In this document: piece after piece, positions 45,860-55,073 of the stretch
How the letters are laid out: each line of letters begins with the position of its first letter
Numbering within the stretch: position 1 is the first letter of the stretch
Assembly: GCA_934045075.1 (NCBI GenBank)
Contig: OW203725.1
Span: 14,506,269-14,570,268, forward strand
Direction of reading: 5' to 3'
DNA length: 64,000 bases
Source: Yponomeuta sedellus
Taxonomy: Eukaryota; Arthropoda; Insecta; Lepidoptera; Yponomeutidae
Translations under genes and position numbers: made by a program
Notes under the pieces: generated by a model
Databases searched by the model: none
Seen by the model: only the letters and a program-made list of their open reading frames with translations
What the model was told of the DNA's origin: nothing

Positions 45860-47215
45860 CTTAAAAATCTTCTGAAGTAGCAAAAAACTAGACTTAATTG
45901 TTCCTTTTGTAGATACATTTTTGTAGTTTATTTTTTAGCATTAAGTTAAAGATCTTTAAGATTTTATTGTAAAGTTATCTCGTAACCTCATATTTACAAA
46001 ACGATTTTATTACAACACTCTCAAATTGCTTGGTATATCTCCGTTTGAGCCGTGTTTTGGAGTTATTAATAATTATTTAGAAATAAGTTTTAAAGTATTA
46101 TTTGTCATGATTGTGATTATGTGTGCAAATTTTCTGCGCGGCTGAGCAGCTGAAGCTGAAAATTATGACATTTCTGAATTACTTGACCCAATAGAAGTGA
46201 TGGTAGTGATAGTTTTTTATCGCCACTAATAGTAGTGGTTTGAAAATAACGAAGCATTCTGAAAACAAAATAATAATAGTTAAGTTACGAATTTACAAAC
46301 GGATATTTATGAATACCTTATTAGAAGCAAACAAATTAATATTGGAACGTAGCCAATACAGTGCTGCCATCTGCAGGTTTTTTTGTTATATCTATCTCTC
46401 TCTCGTCTCTGCTGCGCTACGTTGCGTGAATCTAATTTGAAGAACAGTAATTTGGTGTCTTTAATTATTTGTGCTATTGTGTGACCTAAATAAAGCCGCC
46501 GTTCAAGTTTAATAGTGCCAGCTTATTATTCTCTACTACAAGAAACCTCCGCCAGCTCCTACAATCAATATTTACAGTCCACTAAAACCAGTTGCCAGTT
46601 ACCAGTTGTGTCTCGCACACACAACCTTTCTATATTCCGGTTCATAAGAGCCTTAGTTATACATCATAGCAAGACTATTGGGGGAAAAGGTAACTGTAGG
46701 CTCCTTAGGGCTCTCTTCATTCGTATGACGTGATTTGTATTAGAGTCAGGTGAGTAGCCGCTACAATTTTTTCATAATTATTTAAGAAGTTTTTTTTTTT
46801 TCGTTTTATAAGAATTTAAGATTAGTTATTTTCTAGTTTTAAGTAAAACTGAGCGCAATTTTTTTTTTTTTTATTTTGAAATGTCTAAAAGACTAAAACC
46901 TTGAAAAATTATTACTCAATAAAGACTGATTACGTTTCTGTAATATTTTTTTTTTATTTCGTCATAAGGTCACAGTTTTTAGAAGGAATTCACAAAAGAA
47001 AATACGCTCGACCCTGGTAACATAATGACGCAAATGTAGGTACCCCCCTTTTTAAATTGGAATTACGGAAGAAATAAAACAAAAAAAAGGTTCATATTTT
47101 TTCTTTTAATTTGAGATGTATTTAATATGGGTAACTTCCACTAATATCCTACAAGCTCATAACAAACAAAAAAAAACTTTAAATAAGTAGTCTCTCCTGT
47201 AAAATTGGAAAAAGG
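45860..47215. other. Noncoding interior of the 2.3-kb element
   Basis: AT-rich with several long T runs and no credible coding region. The short ORFs here look accidental. Confidence 0.5.
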
Positions 47216-47948
47216 ACATTTGCGTCAATATTCTGCCAAATGAGCGAATACGATGTGACTGCGAAACAAACAGTTCGATCCTAACCGTCCTAAGAAGGAA
47301 GTTGTATTTATGAAAATTTGAAATTAACAGTTTTCGTCGGTTGGGGTGTAGCCTTGGGGGCGCTATGGGCCGAGGACTTAGAAACATTTTGCAAATTTGA
47401 TTTTTTTGCAATCGGTTTAACACGTTAAAATAATACGTTTTTGTTCTTTGACTTTTTTTTATAACATTGTTTATTGTGGAGTTATTCGACTATATATTTG
47501 GCATGATTAGACGGTTGGTGGGTGTATGCATGGGGGCACTATAGAAGCCCTATTGGACGCAAAAAAGGAAAGAAAAAAATCCTTTAAAAAATTTTTTAGG
47601 ACAAAATTTTTTGCAATTTTTTTTTTTATTTTTTTATATTTTTTGTTCTTGCATTGTGTAGGGGCGATCTTAGGGAGCAAAAAAGGTCCCGTGACTCGGT
47701 GCCGTAAAACGCACCGTTTCCGAGTTACGAACGAAAAACGAAAAATCACTCGTAAATTTTATGTGTCGGGAAGCAGTAGCCATGTAGCCTTGGGGGTTGA
47801 CATTTTTTACTTTATTTTTGGCCGGGAATGGGTCAGGGAGGTCTTAGGGAGCAAAAAAGGTCCCGTAACTCGGTGCCGTAAAACGCACCGTTTCCGAGTT
47901 ACAAACGAAAAACAAAAAATCACTCGTCGAAAATTTGATGAACTGATC

Positions 47949-48107
47949 ATCATTAGACCTTCGAAGGTGGGACCGGCCTTGTCTCAAAACCGACCTGAGT
48001 CCAAATCCAAGAAGCGTGGTACGCTTCTGCACCAAGATCCCCTCGAACTAGAGCTGATCATCATCAGACCTTCGAAGGTGGGACCGGCCTTGTCTCAAAA
48101 CCGACCT
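47949..48107 (+). repeat. Two direct repeats inside the Merlin-type element
   Basis: The block tgatcatcat(t/c)agaccttcg ... ggtgggaccggccttgtctc ... aaaaccgacctga occurs twice, spaced about 113 bases apart. Confidence 0.8.
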
Positions 48108-49484
48108 GACCTTTTTTTCTTATCTTTGGCGGTTTTATAAAGTAAGCTTACTCCAATGATACATTATTACATTATTTATTTCGAACGGTTTTTATAGTCT
48201 ATGGTCATTCCTTACGAACGGCACATCACTAAGTGGGCGGTGCCCGTCCATGTAGTACGGTATTCTCTGTAGTACATTCTTCCGAATATTATTGTGAAAC
48301 TTCATGTGCGTGATTTTTGTCTTAGAGCCCGCTAGCGGCCGCGGCTCTCTGAGGCGTAAAGCCCGAGACTACCTTAGCAATCAATTTTACACCGCAAAAT
48401 ATTCACATTTTATACGAATGCGCCTACTTATTTCTGTTGCTTCGGTTGTAAAATTGTTTTTATTTATTGTTGCAAACGTAGAGGGAGTAAAACTATAGAG
48501 CAAGCCACAGCGCACACATACAAGTTTTAAATGAAACAAACTTCGTAGCGATCATGTGTGAGAAAGAGATAGAGTAAACAGCAAAAGTGTAACTACTTTT
48601 TTTGTTTGCCCCCAGTGTCAAGTCAAGATTCATTCTACTCAGCAGAAAATGTGTCAACTCGAATTTATCGCAAGAACCCTTTCGGTCTTTTTGTGCATTC
48701 TGCCGCAAGCACTGTGCCCTTGAATTCAGTATAGAATTCAAATTTGAATTTGTATCAATGAATCTCGTACAATACCGTCTAGCCGCGATTGTTTATTAGG
48801 TAAAACGTAATTACCTCATTTCCCTAATAAGGATCTAATCGACCCGTTCAATGAGTATCGCGAATAATAAGCAATACTAAAGTTATTACTTATTATATTT
48901 TAATGTATTACAATATTTATTAATATTAGCAATGTTTCTATTCCAGATTTCTTCAAAATAGTCCTTGTCTGGAAAAATTGGTGCTAGCATTTAGAAGAGA
49001 GAACTGGTCACCTACATCAAAATGCTCGAATATGCTCTCTACCTTCGACAAAATGTACATTTTGGTGGTCTGAGGTACCCTTCGAAAGAATTTTTATGTG
49101 GTGAATTTTTATATGAAAAAAACTTATTAATAAAACAGTTTATGATTGTATTCCATTGGTGGTCCTAGATAGCGTCCCTAAGCGCCTTAACTTGTAAAAT
49201 TATAACGTGTAAAATAAAACGTATTTTTAATTATACAAAATGACAATTGTTTATAAAACGTTTGCTACTTTTTACAAACAATTGTCAGACATGTTGTATG
49301 ATTAATAAAATTCAAAACTAAATCTGCATTTTTATTCATGGCCTATGAACGACTGAAATATTTTGCCCCACATTATGGCAATTCACTTTTACTGTGGCAA
49401 CATACACGCACACAAAGAAATAATATTCACCGACGTAAAATCGGTTACACTGTGCCTTGATCTATAGTTCTACTCTATCTACGG
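48108..49484. other. Noncoding left interior of the Merlin-type element
   Basis: AT-rich sequence with a fragment of the Penelope-like 3' region at about 48787-48840. No ORF is convincing. A palindromic-looking stretch, gacaattgtttataaaacgt with cttttacaaacaattgtc, is at about 49240-49288. Confidence 0.5.
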
Positions 49485-50372
49485 TTGCAAAGGAATTTTA
49501 CTGTGACAGCTGGGTTGGTCTCCATTTTTAATGAAGAAGCGGCGGTAAATGCTGCACGGGAATGGTTACTATTCCCGAGAAGGGCAAATTGTCCCAACTG
49601 CGGGCGGCCCATGCAGCGGGAGGCGCATGGAAACTACAAATTAAATTTTAGGTTCCGATGCCGCAGAGCTGGCTGCGGCATCATCAAGTCTCCTTTGGAG
49701 GGAACATTTTTTGAGCGCAGTAACATTTCTTTTCTGCAAACAATGCAGCTGTTGCTTCACTTTTTTGATGAGCGCTCAGTGACTAAAGCGGCGATCAATT
49801 CCAGGGTTACCAGAAAAACTGCTATCCAAATTTATCATTTCTTTAGGGAGGTGTGCGAGGTGGCTGAGGCCCACGACCGGGAGCAATTGGGTGGGGATGA
49901 CGACGTAGTCGAAGTAGATGAGACTCATCTTTTTACCCGTAAATATAATAGGGGCCGGGTATTGGCAGATCAAACATGGGCGTTTGGGGTGATAAGTCTG
50001 AAGACAAAAAAGGTCCACGTGGAAATAATTCCCGACAAAAGCCGCCCCACCTTAGACCGAATTATAGCGGCGAATGTCAAGCCTAACACTTATATTATGT
50101 CGGACCAACACCGGTCATATATAGGTGTGCACCAACGACTGGGCATGCGTGGGCATTCGAGCGTTAACCACAGCCAACAATTTGTAGCCGGGAGGGTATC
50201 AATCCCTGTCGATCCTGCTTTGGGGACGCCAATTCCCGGCACAAACAGGGTCCGCGTAAAGGTGCACACCAATACGATTGAACGTCAGGCCAAAAATAAA
50301 GTAAAAAAATTTCAACCCCCAAGGCTACATGGCTACCTACTGCTTCCCGACACTTATAAAATTTACGAGTGA
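49485..50372 (+). CDS. ISXO2-like (Merlin) transposase
   Basis: About 295 residues are open without a stop. An N-terminal zinc ribbon (CPNCGRPM ... CRRAGCG) is followed by the ISXO2/IS1595-type DDE core: VEVDETHLFTRKYNRGR (first Asp), YIMSDQHRSY (second Asp), VNHSQQFV, and HTNTIERQAKNKVKK (Glu). Merlin transposases share this fold with bacterial IS1016/IS1595 enzymes and catalyse cut-and-paste movement. There is no ATG at the start of similarity; the frame opens after a TGA at 49458, so the true start may be in an upstream exon or lost. The last 25 codons overlap the repeated terminal block. Confidence 0.85.
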   Translation: MQRNFTVTAGLVSIFNEEAAVNAAREWLLFPRRANCPNCGRPMQREAHGNYKLNFRFRCRRAGCGIIKSPLEGTFFERSNISFLQTMQLLLHFFDERSVTKAAINSRVTRKTAIQIYHFFREVCEVAEAHDREQLGGDDDVVEVDETHLFTRKYNRGRVLADQTWAFGVISLKTKKVHVEIIPDKSRPTLDRIIAANVKPNTYIMSDQHRSYIGVHQRLGMRGHSSVNHSQQFVAGRVSIPVDPALGTPIPGTNRVRVKVHTNTIERQAKNKVKKFQPPRLHGYLLLPDTYKIYE

Positions 50373-50818
50373 TTTTTCGTTCGTAGCTCGGAAACGGTGC
50401 GTTTTACGGCACCGAGTCACGGGACCTTTTTTGCTCCCTAAGACCTCCCTGACCCATTCCCGGCCAAAAATAAAGTAAAAAAATTTCAACCCCCAAGGCT
50501 ACATGGCTACTGCTTCCAGACACTTATAAAATTTACGAGTGATTTTTCGTTTTTCGTTCTTAACTCGGAAACGGTGCGTTTTACCGCCGCCCCCAACTTT
50601 ACCCACCAACCAAAATTACCGTAATTGTTGCTTCTAGAACTCTTCTACGCCCTAAAATTAGGAAAATAAACCAATCCATTTCTAGGTTGTACTAGTGATG
50701 ACAAAAGCATAGTCGATGAAAATTCGCCTCAGTAGTAGTATAGTCAATACTTGTTCATCACACCTTCTTAGTACATAATCCATTGTTTCTTCTTGTTCAA
50801 GTTTTCCCAAATTGATAT

Positions 50819-50962
50819 ATGGAACTAAAAACACCCACAAACGCAGAAATGAGAAAATGGACAAAAACGACTGTAAACTGCGCTCAAGGAGCTATCGAAG
50901 AAATAATAGCACCTGTAGACCCGAGTGATTTGGACGAAGAAACTTATTGCGAACACGCCTGA
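50819..50962 (+). other. Short unassigned ORF
   Basis: A 47-codon frame starts MELKTPTNAEMRKWTKTT and includes EEIIAPVDPSDLDEETYCEHA. Its composition looks protein-like. It stops at TGA and may be an exon or gene remnant. Nothing else in 50620-51480 is recognisable apart from a retroposon-like fragment at 51195-51250 (gccaggcaccacagtatcgg). Confidence 0.3.
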
Positions 50963-51814
50963 AGGAAGATGTGGTGCCCACTTAAGACTAGTAAAAATGT
51001 AAGTAATGGTAAGAAAGTTAAACATTTGTTACAGAATAGTTATCGCTACCTTTTTATTTACACTTATCACATGTTTTTATAAAATAAGATGCTCCCAGGA
51101 GTTCATTTTGTTTTCAAGCATAACGAGAATAACTACGAAAGTTTACAATTTTTTTTCTTGTACCATACTTCTTTAGTAAAGACTACTACATCCATACAGT
51201 GTGCCAGGCACCACAGTATCGGGGTGGTGCTTTCATCCATTTAATTAATTTAACAGTTTATCTTTATTTCAGTATTTCTAAATCGTAATAAATAAATAGT
51301 GTGATTAGAATTTTATTCATAATATAAAAAAAACAGGCCCGTAATTCCCACATCACGATGTTGCTTACATTAAGACTTCTACTTGTAAGGAATTTGTTTT
51401 CCAAACTCCATCAGCTGTTTTACGTTTGTCCTGAATTTGAATCTCACCCAACGACAATACAAACTACCATAGACTTTCTGGCGAAAAACCATCTCTCCAA
51501 CAGTGTAAATCATAGATAGATGGATAAAGAAAGGTTGAAAAGTATAAAAATTTTAAATGAATGAACCTCAAAGCTGTTAGTTTCACAATTAATAAATTAT
51601 GTGGTGATCACCTTATTGCAAAAAATATCTGACAACAATTGTGCAAATTGTACAAAATGCAAAATGTACCTTACTTCAAAGTATGTAATTACTTATCAGG
51701 ATCAGTCAATAATAAATGTAGCTTGTAACCTAAATAGAGATCTAAAACGAAAGTGTTTAAAAAAGGAATATTTTATTATTTAAGCAGCTCTCTTTTGTAG
51801 GTGCGTCTTTATTA

Positions 51815-52425
51815 AATAGTATATTTCATTACAAGTGCGGAAAGGCTGTCATTGCAAAGAGTTCTGACAAATGTCTACCCAAGCCGAGGCGCAGCCGAAT
51901 GCGAGGGTTGACAGTCGGAACAAGTTGCAATGACGGTTCCGCACGTGTACTGAACGACTATTTTTAATACAGTTGCGAAAAAATAAGCAATTTAATAAAG
52001 AAAAATTATTTGGAAAATGGCGCCAACCGTAAAAAAATATAAGCAGAGATTTTTTTTCTTCACCCATTCTAGTAGGCAAAGGGAACTATGCCCATACAGC
52101 CAAGTCTTCAATAGAATTTTTGTATTGATATGAAATGAAAATGAAATTTGATGAGATAAAATGAAATGAAACCGAACTTAACTCATTCAATCAAATCATT
52201 AAATCTGATATTGAAACAAATTAGTAGCTCATAAATACTTCTATAATTTTTTTTGTAAAAACTTCATGGTTGGTTTTTCTTTTTAATAGACATTATTTTG
52301 ACTGTTGGGAAAGAAAAGGCACGAGTGCGGGAAAGGTAAAAAAAGCACGAGTGAGTAATAGCCCACATCCCGCACGCTATACGTCCCTGTAATACGCCAC
52401 TTTTTGAGCAACTGTATTAAAAAGT
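51815..52425. mobile_element. Insertion in copy A, unclassified
   Basis: Copy B runs directly from tttattaaa to the following T-rich sequence, while copy A has about 610 extra bases bounded by ttaaa on each side. The interior has tttttaatacagttgcg (51960) and, inverted, gcaactgtattaaaaa (52411), and a block of ccgaggcgcagccgaatgcg. A TTAA duplication would suit piggyBac-like elements, but the ends do not form clear inverted repeats. Confidence 0.55.
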
Positions 52426-52883
52426 TTTTTTTTGTTTTCAGGTCAGTACTGAACATGGGAAGTTAGCAAAAATATCTGTTATCTGCCAATGCCACGGTCA
52501 TATTCTTCTTTCTTGATCAAATTTACTGCAGATTGAAGTACTTCATGAAATTTATAGTCATCCATTCGAAAATTTCTTCGTTGATGACCACCCCTATCTA
52601 TTGTCTAAAATCTGTCCACGAAACGTATTTAAATATCAGAATTCATTACATGACACATCAAATGACTGCATCCATCGAATTACTGAATTATTACTTGCAA
52701 TATATTATTGTGATAATTAAATACGTTTTGCTGGCAACTTTTAGCGACAGATTGCGGTCGAAGATGGATTTACCTAATCAATATTAGCAATAGTATTTTC
52801 CTTTTCAAGTTTCATTGCAAGATACTTATAATACAAGGTCTTCACTCGATTTGTATTTTTACTTAATATGAAGAAGAAACGTA

Positions 52884-52972
52884 ACGTCAATATAATACGT
52901 CGTCACGGATTTTTTCTGAAGATAGGTCTTCAGCGAAATCCGAGACGGAGTATTATGTTGACGTTGACGAAT
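52884..52972. repeat. Imperfect long hairpin in copy A
   Basis: cgtcaatataatacgtcgtc pairs imperfectly with gacggagtattatgttgacg, with ctgaagat/tcttcag near the loop. In copy B the same hairpin is the site of the LINE insertion. Confidence 0.6.
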
Positions 52973-53689
52973 AATTGTAAATAAACTATTTTGTATAAAA
53001 AAAGTGTTGCTTTTTAAATTGTTGTTACTTATTTTGATAAAACATGATTTAATATACTCTCCAACAGTGTAAATCATAGATAAAGAAAGGTTGAAAGGTA
53101 AAAACAAAATTTGAAATGAATGGACGTCAAAGCTGTTAGTTTCTTAATTAATAAATTATGTGGTGATCACCTTATTGCAAAAAATATCTGACTATATAGA
53201 TGCAAATTGTACCTTACTTCAATGTATGTAATTACTTATCAGGATCAGTCAATAATATACGTAGCTTGTAACCCAAATACCTTTAATAAAGAGATCTAAA
53301 ACGAAAGTGTTTAAAAGTGGACTACGTTATTATTTAAGCAGCTCTCTTTTGTAGGTAAGCCTTTATTAAAAGTTTCTGTTTGTTTTCAGGTCAGTACTGA
53401 ACATGGGAAGTGAGCGAAAATGTCTGTTATCTGCTAATGCCATGGTCATATTCTTCTTAATCAAATTTACTGCAGCCTGACGTAGTCGATGATCCTTATA
53501 GTGTAGACTTTTAGTCCGGATCTACTTACGGGTGTTGTTATATCGGAAAAGTCCGACCAGGTTTCGCACCGATTTGCAGAGCTTAATCATGATGAGCAGA
53601 GACGGAGCTCGCGTCGTCGGTTGCTCGTCTCACACTACCTAGTCTTGCGTTCGAAAATTCCTTTGTTGATGTGGTCATCAACCCCTATA

Positions 53690-54694
53690 ATAATAATAAA
53701 GCCTTTTATTCCGAATTTTTTACAGTTTCCTTTCTACAAAGAGTTTCAGTACACTAATCACATTAAATCTCTAAGTTCGGCGTGCCTTACGGCATAGGCC
53801 TTTTTTTTTTTTTCACCCAGGAGAAACCCCAATTACGGGTACCACCGGCTCGGGGGAGCACAGTGGTTATGTCGGACTCCCCGCCCTGAAGGGCGGTATA
53901 CCGACTAAAACTCCTGGGGTGTTCCTCCGCACCGCAAAGGACGGGGCCACGGGGACGCTTGCGCACACTTCCGTGACCCCGTCTGCGGGCGCCCTTTCGG
54001 GCACTCCTTCGGCGGCGCTTCTGCCCCGTCGGTGCTCGAGGACGGTTGGAGCGCATAGGGGCCAAGTGCGTATGATCTTGGCCCCCATACGCCCCAACGC
54101 GCCGCCCCCTCCATCCCATCGCAACCCGGTCGATGAGACGGGGAGGGCGGCGCACCTCCTCGTTGAGGCGCGTGGGGGCCCAAGCGCCCCGGTCCCCACA
54201 CGCCCCACACGTGAGGCCCGTCACGTCGCCCACCAGCACTTCTCTGAAAGCAGAGAAGGCGGTGAGCGACCGCGCGGGCCCCCTCCGTGCCAGAAGGTAC
54301 CCTCGGAACACCCAAGGGCGCCTTCCGGCCCGCCGTGATGGAGGCGGAGGGTCCCTCGACCCTCCGCGTCCCGGCGGCCACTCTGGTCCGACTGGTACGA
54401 GGCGCGCGCGCTTCCGCGCAGCGGCGCCCCCCCAGTCGGTCCTTCATTCGGTTGGTCGCCTGGGTCCCGCTCCACAAAGTGAAACAGGGCCCACGCGACC
54501 CCTCCCGCCAGATTTTTCGCCGCTGACCAGCAAGATCCCATAAAGAGAAGTTACTGACCAGCGCCCAGGGTGCACAGGCCCTTGCCACTTACCCTTCCCA
54601 CTGGTTCAAGATGAATCAGTAGGAACGGAAGCGGAAGGGCACACGGGAAGGTAATCTGGCATCGCACCCCTTACGGCATAGGCCTCCTACAACG
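53690..54694 (-). mobile_element. LINE 3' fragment carrying a nested retroposon
   Basis: Flanked by tcatcaaccc(c/t)tat on both sides (53675 and 54695). On the minus strand it ends in (tta)n after ggaataaaaggctttatta. Only about 120 bases are its own. The rest is the element at 53801-54668. Confidence 0.6.
53801..54668 (-). mobile_element. GC-rich 868-bp retroposon with poly(A) and 16-bp duplication
   Basis: An exact duplication ccttacggcataggcc flanks it (53785-53800, 54669-54684). A T-run at 53801-53813 is the poly(A) tail of a minus-strand insertion. The body is extremely GC-rich compared with its surroundings, giving overlapping ORFs in several frames, none with a recognised domain. It may be a SINE or the end of a GC-rich LINE. 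Confidence 0.75.
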
Positions 54695-55073
54695 TCATCA
54701 ACCCTTATACCTGTTGTCTAAAATCTGTCAACGAAACGTATTTAAATATCAGAATTCATCACTTGACACATCAAATTACTGTATCCATCGAATTACTGAA
54801 TGATTACTTGCAATAATAATATAACATTGTGTAATTAAATACGTTTTGCTGGCAACTTTTAGCGACAGATTGCGGTCGAAGATGGATTTTTCTAGTCAAT
54901 ATTAGCAATGTATTTTCCTTTTCAAATTTCATTGCAAGATAAACATAGAGTATAAAGGTTTGGCAACTTTTTAATACAAGGTCTTAGCTCGATCTGTATT
55001 TTTACTAAATGGGAAGAAGAAACATAACGTCAATATGGACGTCGTTACAGATTCTATTCTGAAACATGGGCCT

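Larger units (their letters stand above)
44950..47246. mobile_element. 2.3-kb non-autonomous TIR element of unknown class
   Basis: The 31-base ends start cgctcatttggcagaata and match with one mismatch (44950-44980, 47216-47246). No transposase is recognisable inside. It interrupts unit K copy 2 at a point where copy 1 runs on without a gap (near 44190). Nested in it are a fold-back MITE (45582-45719) and a mini-SINE (45736-45847). An extra internal copy of the end words (cataatgacgcaaatgta) is at about 47023. Confidence 0.8.
44490..47300 (+). repeat. Repeat unit K, copy 2, with three insertions
   Basis: It aligns head to tail with copy 1. It differs by a SINE (44694-44782), a small insertion near 44870-44930, and a 2.3-kb TIR element (44950-47246), after which tacgatgtgactgcgaaac resumes the unit. 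Confidence 0.75.
47513..50611 (+). mobile_element. Merlin-type DNA transposon with complex inverted ends
   Basis: Ends start ggttggtgggt and match as inverted repeats (47513; complement ending 50611). Inside each end, blocks of roughly 175 bases are repeated: gcaaaaaaggtcccgt, actcggtgccgtaaaacgca and ccgtttccgagtta occur at 47677 and 47855 on the left, and inverted on the right at about 50385-50440 and, in part, 50560. Between them lies an ISXO2-like transposase gene. Merlin elements start with GG and make 8-9 bp duplications; no clean duplication is visible here. Confidence 0.75.
51480..53055 (+). repeat. Tandem duplication, copy A
   Basis: Landmarks in order are ctctccaacagtgtaaatca, tatgtggtgatcaccttatt, gcagctctcttttgtaggt, ggtcagtactgaacatggga, gacagattgcggtcgaagat and gagacggagtat. 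All recur in the same order in 53056-58030. Copy A carries one insertion (about 51815-52425) absent from copy B. What the unit encodes is unknown. Confidence 0.85.

Noticed and set aside
46240..46733. Two small ORFs
   Set aside because: No domain, inside the non-autonomous TIR element, and AT-rich random composition.
47526..48140. 204-residue Lys/Phe-rich protein
   Set aside because: Lies in the left inverted end of the Merlin-type element; composition and repeats indicate noncoding terminal sequence.
53787..54588. Several 100-230 residue proteins in the GC-rich block
   Set aside because: Overlapping ORFs on both strands caused by the lack of AT-rich stops. The block is a retroposon with a poly(A) tail.
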